From NCBI GenBank assembly GCA_028065725.1, contig JAPTVL010000230.1:1-6337 (forward strand): a stretch of DNA of 6,337 nt, written 5' to 3'. This document shows, one piece after another, positions 1 to 6,123 of this stretch. This stretch comes from Betaproteobacteria bacterium (GTDB lineage Bacteria > Pseudomonadota > Gammaproteobacteria > Burkholderiales > Rhodocyclaceae). Made by a program: the position numbers and the translations under genes. Under the pieces are notes generated by a model that saw only the letters and a list, made by a program, of their open reading frames with translations, searched no databases and had not been told where the DNA came from. Position 1 is the stretch's first letter, and every line of letters starts with the position of its first letter.

Positions 1-31
1 ACAGCATAAGGGTCACGAGAAACCGTCGCAT
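1..31 (-). CDS. Start of an unidentified gene, cut by the window edge
   Basis: Only ten codons are visible, reading MRRFLVTLML and then running off the window. Two arginines followed by a hydrophobic run are compatible with the start of a signal peptide or membrane anchor, so an exported protein is possible, but the family cannot be identified. The start is chosen because a strong promoter-like sequence lies directly upstream (-10 at 39-44). There is no Shine-Dalgarno sequence before the ATG, and the predicted transcription start falls within a base or two of it, which suggests a leaderless mRNA or a later true start outside the window. In metal-efflux islands an outer-membrane factor or small periplasmic protein would be usual here; that is only a guess. 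Confidence 0.4.
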   Translation of the reverse strand, partial: MRRFLVTLML

Positions 32-38
32 GGCCGAC

Positions 39-68
39 ACTATAATTACTGCGGACTTATCCTGTCAA
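39..68 (-). promoter_or_regulatory. Sigma70-like promoter for the left-edge gene
   Basis: On the minus strand TTGACA (68 to 63) is a perfect -35 box. It is followed after 18 bases by TATAGT (44 to 39), a five-of-six match to TATAAT. The surrounding DNA is AT-rich, unlike the coding regions. The predicted start point, about 7 bases past the -10, falls at about position 32, next to the ATG at 31-29. A spacer one base longer than the optimal 17 is tolerated and can indicate activator dependence, but no clear MerR-type dyad is visible in it. Confidence 0.55.
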
Positions 69-71
69 TGA

Positions 72-121
72 TGCAGTTGGTATCTTTCAGGTTGCTTTGT
101 GCAGTATTGATTGCAGTTGGT
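72..121. repeat. Two 10-bp direct repeats upstream of the promoter
   Basis: The 10-mer TGCAGTTGGT occurs at 72-81 and again at 112-121. The spacing is exactly 40 bp, close to four helical turns. A third, shorter match (TGCAGT) lies at 100-105. The first copy ends three bases upstream of the -35 box on the minus strand, so the array is placed like an activator or repressor binding region. No regulator is visible in the window, so function is inferred from position alone. Confidence 0.35.
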
Positions 122-482
122 TTTTAACTCCGCCGATATCTATGGATGTCACCGCATAGCGTTGCAGTTGCTCGCGCCGCACGAAGGAATAACCATCGTC
201 CAGTTTTATCGTGGCCACACTGGACAACGGCACCAGCGCGCCACTGCGGGTATGGATCGGAATGTTGTTGATGGCTTCAACGCTGTCGCGGAATTCAGGC
301 GTGAGCCACACCTGGATGTCGAAGCGCTTCACGCCGTCGATCAGAGTGGAAACGGCCTTGCCGCCGATGCCGGCCTGCACTATCTCCAGGATGTCGTCGG
401 CGTTGAGTCCCAAGCGCGCCGCCGCTTCGTGGTTCACCTTCACCACCATTTGCGGCTTGCCCTTGTTGGCTTCCAGTGCCAA
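87..482 (-). pseudogene. Internal fragment of a CusA/CzcA-type (HME-RND) efflux pump gene
   Basis: The 131-codon frame contains about 111 residues typical of the second periplasmic porter region of heavy-metal RND pumps: GKPQMVVKV, then AARLGLNADDI, then GIGGKAVSTLIDGVKRFDI, then the LVPLSSVATI and SFVRREQLQRYAV stretches. A complete pump of this family is about 1,000-1,050 residues with 12 membrane segments; none of those are here. The left part of the protein is missing: a TAA stop lies directly upstream of the TTG at 482. The right part breaks off after RYAV at position 150, exactly where a 17-bp repeat begins. The last 20 residues before the TGA at 87-89 do not look like RND sequence. No ribosome binding site is apparent. 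This is a non-functional remnant; the family call is firm, the exact metal specificity is not. Confidence 0.85.
135..151. repeat. 17-bp direct repeat, copy A (left boundary of the exporter segment)
   Basis: The sequence GATATCTATGGATGTCA is identical to 6106-6122 and in the same orientation; the flanking bases differ on both sides. The CusA-family reading frame loses its homology exactly at the right side of this copy. The first 16 bases are nearly self-complementary (six of eight pairs), which is common for recombinase or regulator sites. No integrase or transposase gene is in the window. Confidence 0.75.
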
Positions 483-511
483 TTAATAAAACTCAGCATC
501 GATGCTAGGAG
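481..511 (-). terminator. Possible rho-independent terminator of the exporter operon
   Basis: On the minus strand a 12-bp perfect palindrome AGCATCGATGCT (506 to 495) can fold as AGCA-TCGA-TGCT. It is extended by CTC/GAG pairing across a two-base bulge. It is followed directly by TTTTATTAATT (491 to 481). Stem plus T-rich tail fits an intrinsic terminator about 90 bases downstream of the last permease stop. The stem is short and only moderately GC-rich, so the call is tentative. Confidence 0.4.
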
Positions 512-516
512 CAGCC

Positions 517-536
517 GGACGATTGGTTCAATGTCC
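517..536. other. Stem-loop in the gap after the last permease gene
   Basis: GGAC, one bulged base, ATTG, a three-base loop GTT, CAAT and GTCC form an eight-pair stem in the 119-bp gap between the permease stop and the CusA fragment. No T-run follows it on the minus strand, so alone it is not a terminator. It could protect the 3' end of the mRNA or work with the second hairpin at 492-511. The rest of the gap (537-601) shows no gene or other clear signal. Confidence 0.35.
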
Positions 537-601
537 AAGAGATTTACGGCAGGTATCGCCTTCTGGAGTCCACAAATGGTGATCATCGCGAAGCGCGTCT
601 T

Positions 602-1768
602 TCATGCAAACTGCCTGCGGAAACGGCGGACTCCTAGATTAAAGATCAATGCCCCCAAAACGACCATGGCCAGCACTGAGTCCCACAGCAGGTCGAGGCC
701 GGCGCCCTTCAGCAAGATGCCGTAGCTGACGTCGATGTAGTGGCGCAGCGGCGAGGCCATCGTGGCCAGACGCAGCCAGGCTGGCATTGCCTCGGGCGGA
801 GTCCACGCCCCGGAAAGCAGGATGATCGGCGCCACGATGAGCAGGCTCAACAGGCCCACTTGGGCGAGGTTGCGCGCGATGGTGGCCGCAAACAGGCCCA
901 ACCCCGCGTTAGCGAACACGTACAGGGTGGTGACGAAGTAGAAAAGCGGCAAGCTGCCTCGCATCGGCACCTGGAACAGCGGCCCCAGTACCGCGAACAG
1001 GCTGAAGCTCATGCCGACCAGAATAACGAGCGTCATCGCGATCACTTTGGGGAACATGATCTGGAATGGAGAGAGCGGCGAGACCAGCAGTTGCTCCAAC
1101 GTCCCCCGTTCTTTCTCCCTCACCATGGCTGCGGCCGGCAGCAGGATGGAAAACAGGGTAATGCCCTCCAGCAATTCCGAGATGGGCATGAACCAGGTGT
1201 CCTTCTGATTGGGGTTGAACCAGACGCGCTGGTCGTCGATGACCACGGGCAGATCTTCCAGACTGCCGCCGGACAAACCCTCGCGCGCCAGGGCCGCCTC
1301 CAACCCGAACTGGCCGACGATCCGCGCCGCATAGCTGGAGGCCAGGAAACCCGGCACCGAGTGCGTGGCGTCGACCTGCATCTGCACGGACGCGGACTCG
1401 CCCTTGAGCAGCGATTCCTGGAAGCGCGGCGGAATGTCCAGCGTCACCATCGCCTTTCCCTTGTCCAGCAGCCCGATTGCTTCCCGTGAACTGCCGACTT
1501 CACCATCCAAGCGAAAATAGGGAGGGCGGAAGCGGTGAATCAGCTCCCGCGACGTTGCACTGTGATCGTCATCCTGCACCACCATTGGGGCGCGGTTCAG
1601 TTGCATGCTGACGCTGGAGCCCTGGAGGTAGATGTTTACCGTAAAAATGAAGATCATGAATGACAGCAGGATTGGGTCGCGCAGCAACTGGCGGACTTCC
1701 TTGGCGGTCATGACCCCCAGCCTGCGCCACCACACAGTGGCCTGCGCCCAGTTCACGCGTGCGCTCAT
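602..1768 (-). CDS. ABC-2 type permease, second subunit (YbhR-like)
   Basis: This 388-residue inner-membrane protein is one half of the pore of the exporter. An N-terminal hydrophobic segment (about 34-49) is followed by a large extracytoplasmic domain (about 50-195). Membrane segments follow near 199-215, 243-265, 275-296, 302-320 and 362-380. The ABC-2 hallmark VREKERGTLEQLLVSPLSP is at about 216-234; this loop contacts the ATPase. The ASPLRHYIDVSYG stretch near 338-350 is also typical. Length matches E. coli YbhR (about 370). The ATG at 1768 is preferred over an in-frame start at 1852: it overlaps the previous stop as ATGA, removes 28 residues unlike the family, and begins with MSARVNWAQ before the usual KEVRQLLRDP motif. 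It is the last gene of the operon. Substrate unknown. Confidence 0.9.
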   Translation of the reverse strand: MSARVNWAQATVWWRRLGVMTAKEVRQLLRDPILLSFMIFIFTVNIYLQGSSVSMQLNRAPMVVQDDDHSATSRELIHRFRPPYFRLDGEVGSSREAIGLLDKGKAMVTLDIPPRFQESLLKGESASVQMQVDATHSVPGFLASSYAARIVGQFGLEAALAREGLSGGSLEDLPVVIDDQRVWFNPNQKDTWFMPISELLEGITLFSILLPAAAMVREKERGTLEQLLVSPLSPFQIMFPKVIAMTLVILVGMSFSLFAVLGPLFQVPMRGSLPLFYFVTTLYVFANAGLGLFAATIARNLAQVGLLSLLIVAPIILLSGAWTPPEAMPAWLRLATMASPLRHYIDVSYGILLKGAGLDLLWDSVLAMVVLGALIFNLGVRRFRRQFA

Positions 1769-2919
1769 GTCCTGGGCCTCTTGTGGAATAAAAAATAACC
1801 TGCGGTAAACAGGGTCACGGTGTAGAGGGCCAGCACCAGCAAATCCACCCATAGCACTTCCAAACCGACCCCTTTGAGGAAGCTGCCCACGACGATGTTG
1901 GTGTAATACATGGCAGGCAGCAAACGCGCCACTATCCCGCCTTCTCCCGCAAGCGACTCAACCGGCATCAGAAAACCGGAATAGTCCAGGGCCGGCACCA
2001 TCGTCAGGACTACGGTCACCACCGTTGCCGCAAGTTGGGTCCGAACCAGCAGGGAAACCAGCAGGCCGATGCCGGTGGTGCAGATCACGAACAGCACGGA
2101 GGCGAAAAAGAAGAAAAGAGGGTTGCCCTTGAACGGAGCCCCGAAAACCTGTGTTGCCACAAGCCACAGAACAAGCACATTGACGATGGAGATCGCAACA
2201 TAGGGGGCCAGCTTCCCCAGCAGGAACTCTCCGCGGCTGACGGTCGATGCGTGGATGTTGTAGATCGATCCGGTTTCTTTCTCGCGCACGATACCCACCG
2301 CCGTCAGCAATGGTGGTACGAATATCATCACCAGCATGATCAACTTGGGGGCGAGCGACCAGATGCTCTTCACGCTCTGGTTGTAGAGATAACGTACCTC
2401 CAGGCGCACCGGCTGGACCCGCTCACGCGCCTGATCCAGAGGCAGTCCGCGCAGCCGGGAAAAATGCTGTGCCAACGACTCCATGCTGAAATTGCCGTTG
2501 ATGGCGGCGATATAGCCTTTGGTAGTCTGGGCGCGGGAAGGGATCGTGCCGTCGATGAAGGTTTGCACGTGAGCGGCGCGGCCCGCCCACAGGTTTTTCT
2601 GGAAACCTGGCGGGATGATGATGGCCGCGCGGATCCTGTTGTCCTTGAGCAGCGGATCGAGATCGCGCTCGTTGGCCACATAGCCCTTGAAGTCGAAATA
2701 GCGCGAATCGATGAAACGATAGGCGTAGTCACGGCTCAGGGACGTCCTGTCGTAATCCACGACCGCGAACGGGATGTTCTCCACATCCAGGGACAAGCCG
2801 TAGCCGAATAACAGCATGAGCGAGGCGGGCACAAGAAACGCCAGAGCGAAGAACAGCCGGTCGCGCAGTATCTCGCGCCACTCCTTGTGGGCGATGGCCA
2901 GGATGCGCTTTGCGTTCAT
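1765..2919 (-). CDS. ABC-2 type permease, first subunit (YbhS-like)
   Basis: This 384-residue inner-membrane protein should pair with the next permease to form the transport channel. The amphipathic start HKEWREILRDRLFF (11-24) and first membrane segment (about 22-41) lead into a large extracytoplasmic domain (about 42-188). Membrane segments follow near 191-212, 237-258, 268-292, 297-318 and 357-377. The conserved VREKETGSIYNIHASTVSR loop at about 211-229 is the ABC-2 signature and probable ATPase contact, and YSGFLMPVESL (313-323) is typical of YbhS-type subunits. The ATG overlaps the ATPase stop by four bases (ATGA), with GGAGG ten bases upstream, so translation is coupled. Its end overlaps the next gene in the same way. 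It is a paralogue of that permease, with different sequence but the same layout. Substrate unknown. Confidence 0.92.
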   Translation of the reverse strand: MNAKRILAIAHKEWREILRDRLFFALAFLVPASLMLLFGYGLSLDVENIPFAVVDYDRTSLSRDYAYRFIDSRYFDFKGYVANERDLDPLLKDNRIRAAIIIPPGFQKNLWAGRAAHVQTFIDGTIPSRAQTTKGYIAAINGNFSMESLAQHFSRLRGLPLDQARERVQPVRLEVRYLYNQSVKSIWSLAPKLIMLVMIFVPPLLTAVGIVREKETGSIYNIHASTVSRGEFLLGKLAPYVAISIVNVLVLWLVATQVFGAPFKGNPLFFFFASVLFVICTTGIGLLVSLLVRTQLAATVVTVVLTMVPALDYSGFLMPVESLAGEGGIVARLLPAMYYTNIVVGSFLKGVGLEVLWVDLLVLALYTVTLFTAGYFLFHKRPRT

Positions 2920-4898
2920 CCGGCGGCCACCTCCCGCTTGTTGGCTTCGAGTGCGCTGACGCGGTAGACGAACACGTCTTCCATGGAAATTGGATATGGC
3001 GCAATTCGGTCAACGTCGATCCCGATTTCGCCCAGGCTTTTTCGAAGATGCACCTTGTCTTGCTCCGGTGTTCGGGAGAGGAGGTGGACACGTCTGCCGA
3101 AAAGCGCCGCATCAGGGAAACCCAGAACCTTGAGGCGGGCGACCGCCCGGACGGGATCGGACACCTCGAGTTCGAGCAGGGAGCCAGCGTCGGCTTTCAA
3201 TTGGCGCTTCATTTCCGTCGGCGTGGCGTCTGCGACGATGCGGCCGGCGTACATCAAGGCGAGATGATCGCAATGCTCCACTTCCGACATGTAATGCGTC
3301 GTAACCAGTATCGCCACCCCTTCTTCGCGCGACAGCCGGAACAGGACGTCCCAGAACCGGCGCCGTCCAACGGGATCGACCCCGGAGGTCGGCTCGTCCA
3401 GAAACAGCACGCGGGGTCGATGCACCAGCGCACACCCCAGAGCGAGCCGCTGCCTCAGTCCCATGGGGAGGCTCGCCGCCCGGTCTCCTTCGTGATCCTC
3501 CAGTCCGGCCATGGCAATGACCCATCGGCGCCGGAGACGCACCTCTTCCCGGCGCAGCCCGTAGATGCCGGCAAAAAGGTCGATGTTTTCCGTTACCGTG
3601 AGATCGGTATACAGAGAAAATGCTTGGGACATGTAGCCAATGCGTTCCTTGAAGGCATGGCCGGCAGCCCGCATGTCGACGCCGGCTACCAGGCCGACGC
3701 CCCCGCTCGGCTTAAGGAGGCCGGTGAGCATCTTGATGACCGTGGTCTTGCCGGCCCCGTTGGCGCCCAACAGCCCGAAGATCTCCCCTTCGGCCACCCG
3801 GAAGGACACCGCGTCGACCGCACGGAAGGCACCGAAATCGAGGGTGAGCGCTTCAGCCTCGACGGCATTGCCGCCCCGATTTAGAATCGCGGCGGGCGCA
3901 ACGGCAAGTACCGTAAGGGTCGCGTCGTGATACAAGCCGCGCTGCCGCAGAATGGCGATGAAGGCATCTTCCGGATCGGATTCGACGGCTTGAATTTCGC
4001 TCACGTCGAATCCTTCAAGGGCCTGTCCCACCGCGCGCGCGGCGTCTTCCGGCAGTAAGCCGTCGGCAAACACGCACAGGCGGGGACCCAATGTCTCGAC
4101 CTGAGGAAACCTCTCTCGCAGTTTGATAAAGGCTTGATCCTGCGGAGTTGCGTTTACATACACCGTGCTGCCGGCGGCAAGCGCCTGTATTTCCGTCGGT
4201 GTACCCTGTGCCAAAAACCTCCCTCCATACATCAGCGCCATGTGGTGGAAGCGGCTGGCCTCATCCATATAGGCCGTGGAGACGAGGGCAGTGATGCCGC
4301 GTTCCGCTACCAGTTCGGAGAGAATGGCCCAGAAGTCTCGACGCGAAACGGGATCGACACCTGTAGTGGGCTCGTCGAGGATCAGAAACCGTGGCTCGTG
4401 TACGAGGGTACAGACCAGGCCCAGCTTCTGTTTCATGCCACCGGAGAGTTGTTTCATCGGCCTGTCCCGAAACCTTTCGAGCCGCGTCATAGCGAGCAGC
4501 TTCGCCTTGCGCTCGGCCAGCTCGTGCTCCGCTACCAGGCGCAGTCGGGCGAAGAAATCGATGTTTTCCTCGACGGAAAGCTCCGGGTAAAGGTTAAGCC
4601 CCAGCCCCTGAGGCATCAGGCCGATGCGATCCTTGATGCGCTCGCTGGCGGCTTCCGAGTCGAGCGTCACGCCAAAGACTTCGACGCTTCCAGCATCGAA
4701 GGAGAGTACCCCGGCAATCGCCTTCATCAGGCTCGATTTGCCGGCCCCGTCCGGACCGATGAGCCCATGGATTTCGCCCGGACGGATATCGAGGTCCACG
4801 CCATCCACCGCCACGCGCTTGCCGTAACGCTTGGCAAAGCCCCTTACCCGGACCGTCGGGGCTTGACCGGGGACGTCTACCAGCGCGGTTTCGTCCAT
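2916..4898 (-). CDS. Tandem ABC ATPase of the exporter (YbhF-like)
   Basis: This 660-residue cytoplasmic protein carries two ATPase domains and energises the two permeases. Domain 1 has Walker A GPDGAGKSS (48-56), Q-loop Q97, signature LSGGMKQ (151-157) and Walker B FLILDEP (171-177, Glu176). Its switch position reads STAYMDE, with Ala209 instead of histidine. Domain 2 has Walker A GANGAGKTT (378-386), Q425, an altered signature LPMGLRQ (477-483), Walker B VLFLDEP (497-503, Glu502) and switch His535. The tail (about 570-660) resembles the accessory domain common in ABC-2 ATPases. The layout matches E. coli YbhF (about 580 residues) and the ATPase half of RbbA; RbbA's fused permease is absent. 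The start lies 22 bases inside the adaptor gene, with a strong AAGGAGG site at 4906-4912, seven bases upstream. Confidence 0.93.
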   Translation of the reverse strand: MDETALVDVPGQAPTVRVRGFAKRYGKRVAVDGVDLDIRPGEIHGLIGPDGAGKSSLMKAIAGVLSFDAGSVEVFGVTLDSEAASERIKDRIGLMPQGLGLNLYPELSVEENIDFFARLRLVAEHELAERKAKLLAMTRLERFRDRPMKQLSGGMKQKLGLVCTLVHEPRFLILDEPTTGVDPVSRRDFWAILSELVAERGITALVSTAYMDEASRFHHMALMYGGRFLAQGTPTEIQALAAGSTVYVNATPQDQAFIKLRERFPQVETLGPRLCVFADGLLPEDAARAVGQALEGFDVSEIQAVESDPEDAFIAILRQRGLYHDATLTVLAVAPAAILNRGGNAVEAEALTLDFGAFRAVDAVSFRVAEGEIFGLLGANGAGKTTVIKMLTGLLKPSGGVGLVAGVDMRAAGHAFKERIGYMSQAFSLYTDLTVTENIDLFAGIYGLRREEVRLRRRWVIAMAGLEDHEGDRAASLPMGLRQRLALGCALVHRPRVLFLDEPTSGVDPVGRRRFWDVLFRLSREEGVAILVTTHYMSEVEHCDHLALMYAGRIVADATPTEMKRQLKADAGSLLELEVSDPVRAVARLKVLGFPDAALFGRRVHLLSRTPEQDKVHLRKSLGEIGIDVDRIAPYPISMEDVFVYRVSALEANKREVAAG

Positions 4899-5998
4899 GC
4901 CACGTCCTCCTTCCAGCGAATCACCGCATCGGCCGGCAGCCCCGGGGTCAGGCGGTGGTCGGGATTGGACTTGAGGTAGAGCTTGACGGCGTAGACCAGT
5001 TTGACGCGCTCGTCAGGGGTCTGCACCTCCTTGGGCGTGAACTCGGCACGGGAGGAAATGTAGCGAACGGTGGCCTCGAACGGCCGTTCGGGAAACGCAT
5101 CGGTGTAAATCTGCGCTGGCAGCCCCAGGCGCAATTTCCCGATTTGCACCTCCGGCACGTACACCTTGAGGTAAAGCTGGTCGAGGTCCACCAGTATCAG
5201 TAGCGGCGCACCGGCCGAAACCACTTCACCGAGTTCGCGCGCGCGGGTCGCCACCACGCCAGAGACAGGCGCCCGGATGGTGAGATCGGCGAGTACGCTT
5301 TCAGCTTCGGCCAGCGTAGCCTGCGCTTGGCGCAGTTGTGCCTGGAGCGCCAAAAACTCCTGCTCCCTGGCCCTAATCCGGTCGCCCCCCAGTTCGGCGT
5401 GCGCGAGCTGCTTGCGGCTTTGTAGCAAGGCTTCGCGGGCCGACGTCATCTCGCTTGTGGCGGCGTCCAATACAAGCCGCGTCCGCTCGTTCTGCTGGTT
5501 GCTCACAAAACCCCTGGCAACCATATCCCGCTGGCGATTGGCATCCCGCTGTGCTTGCTGGGCGGTCGCCTCCGCCGTGGCAACTGCCGCCTGTGCCCGG
5601 CCGACTCCCGCCCTCGCAGAATCCACCATGAGCGGAACCTCTCTCCGCAATAAATCGAGGCCCAGTCTGGCGCTGGCGACTTGGGATTCAAGCGTCTCCT
5701 TGGCCGCAGCAGTCTGATCCACCCGCGACTTCAACTGCGCATCGTCCAACCGGACTAGGAGCTGCCTCGACTTGACGGCATCACCCTCGCGCACCTCGAT
5801 GCCGGCGATCTTGCCCGTAATCTTGCTTGCGACCGTGACGGCATCGCCCTCAATGCGCCCGTTGGCCTGGATCAGACCTTCGGGAAGCGCGGCGCGGCTG
5901 ACGGCGTACTCATACATCTGGTACCCGACAACCAGGGCCACCACGATGACAATGAGCAGGACATAACGCTGTTTTAAACTCTTCAGGGGTAACTTCAT
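4877..5998 (-). CDS. HlyD-family periplasmic adaptor subunit (YbhG-like)
   Basis: This 373-residue membrane fusion protein should bridge the inner-membrane exporter to an outer-membrane channel. A single N-terminal anchor (about 12-28), preceded by basic residues, places the rest in the periplasm; no lipobox is seen. The first lipoyl half (about 46-85) includes ASKITGKIAGIEVREGDAV. A long Ala/Gln/Arg-rich helical hairpin (about 88-235) follows. The second lipoyl half (about 238-270) contains IRAPVSGVVATRARELGEVV. A beta-barrel part follows, with YVPE near 280-283 and EFTPKEVQTPDERVKLVY (319-336), a motif typical of YbhG/HlyD adaptors that work with ABC-2 permeases. Length is normal for the family (330-400). 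GGAG at 6006-6009 lies seven bases before the ATG. The gene begins two bases after the upstream ORF stop and heads the intact part of the operon. No outer-membrane partner gene is in the window. Confidence 0.93.
   Translation of the reverse strand: MKLPLKSLKQRYVLLIVIVVALVVGYQMYEYAVSRAALPEGLIQANGRIEGDAVTVASKITGKIAGIEVREGDAVKSRQLLVRLDDAQLKSRVDQTAAAKETLESQVASARLGLDLLRREVPLMVDSARAGVGRAQAAVATAEATAQQAQRDANRQRDMVARGFVSNQQNERTRLVLDAATSEMTSAREALLQSRKQLAHAELGGDRIRAREQEFLALQAQLRQAQATLAEAESVLADLTIRAPVSGVVATRARELGEVVSAGAPLLILVDLDQLYLKVYVPEVQIGKLRLGLPAQIYTDAFPERPFEATVRYISSRAEFTPKEVQTPDERVKLVYAVKLYLKSNPDHRLTPGLPADAVIRWKEDVAWTKPRW
4906..4912 (-). promoter_or_regulatory. Strong ribosome binding site inside the adaptor gene
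   Basis: AAGGAGG on the minus strand ends seven bases before the ATG at 4898. It lies within the last codons of the HlyD-family gene, which fixes the ATPase start and shows that the 22-base overlap is used for coupled translation. Confidence 0.7.
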
Positions 5999-6000
5999 CC

Positions 6001-6123
6001 TTAAACTCCATTTTCGACCCTATGTTTAACATAGCCTGGGAGTCGCAAGGCATTGATCACGACCACGGCAGCAGAACTCTCATGCAACAGCACCGCCACG
6101 ATATTGATATCTATGGATGTCAT
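6001..6123 (-). pseudogene. C-terminal tail of a heavy-metal P-type ATPase, otherwise deleted
   Basis: This 40-codon ORF contains VAVLLHESSAAVVVINALRL, which looks like the last membrane helix of a P1B-type metal ATPase (the usual pattern is a histidine, a small-residue run, then N-x-L-R-L near the C-terminus). The ATP-binding and metal-binding parts are absent. Homology starts right after a 17-bp repeat (6106-6122), which supplies residues 2-6 (TSIDI). The ATG overlaps the upstream PII stop as ATGA, and the TAA is only two bases before the adaptor ATG. The frame is therefore probably still translated, if only as a bridge that carries ribosomes from the PII gene into the exporter operon. The assignment rests on a short stretch; an unrelated small membrane peptide is the alternative. 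Confidence 0.5.
6106..6122. repeat. 17-bp direct repeat, copy B (right boundary of the exporter segment)
   Basis: This is identical to and co-oriented with 135-151, 5,971 bp apart. On the minus strand its first three bases, TGA, are the stop codon of the PII-like gene, and P-ATPase-like sequence begins directly after its last base. It therefore marks the junction of two unrelated coding segments. Confidence 0.75.

Noticed and set aside
39..68. MerR-family operator (CueR/ZntR style) in the promoter spacer
   Set aside because: The spacer is 18 bases, not 19-20. Only a weak GGA-TAAG-TCC symmetry is present, off-centre, without the usual dyad.
480..482. TTG at 482 as a true start codon of a small gene
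   Set aside because: It lies inside RND-homologous sequence just after a stop, with no ribosome binding site. The frame is better explained as an internal gene fragment.
602..1852. Longer 416-residue version of the second permease
   Set aside because: The extra 28 N-terminal residues overlap the first permease gene by 88 bases and look like out-of-frame translation. The ATG at 1768 gives an ATGA overlap and the expected family N-terminus.
2910..3884. 324-codon open frame on the plus strand (similar ones at 111-725, 740-1489, 2035-2811 and 4134-4979)
   Set aside because: These lie antisense to strongly supported genes in GC-rich DNA, where long antisense frames are common. Their translations are rich in His, Gln, Arg and Gly, have no recognisable domain, and lack the tight gene spacing seen on the minus strand.
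135..6122. Composite transposon or insertion-sequence pair flanking the exporter
   Set aside because: No transposase or inverted terminal repeats are visible, and 17 bp is longer than usual target duplications. A recombination site is considered more likely, but neither is proven.
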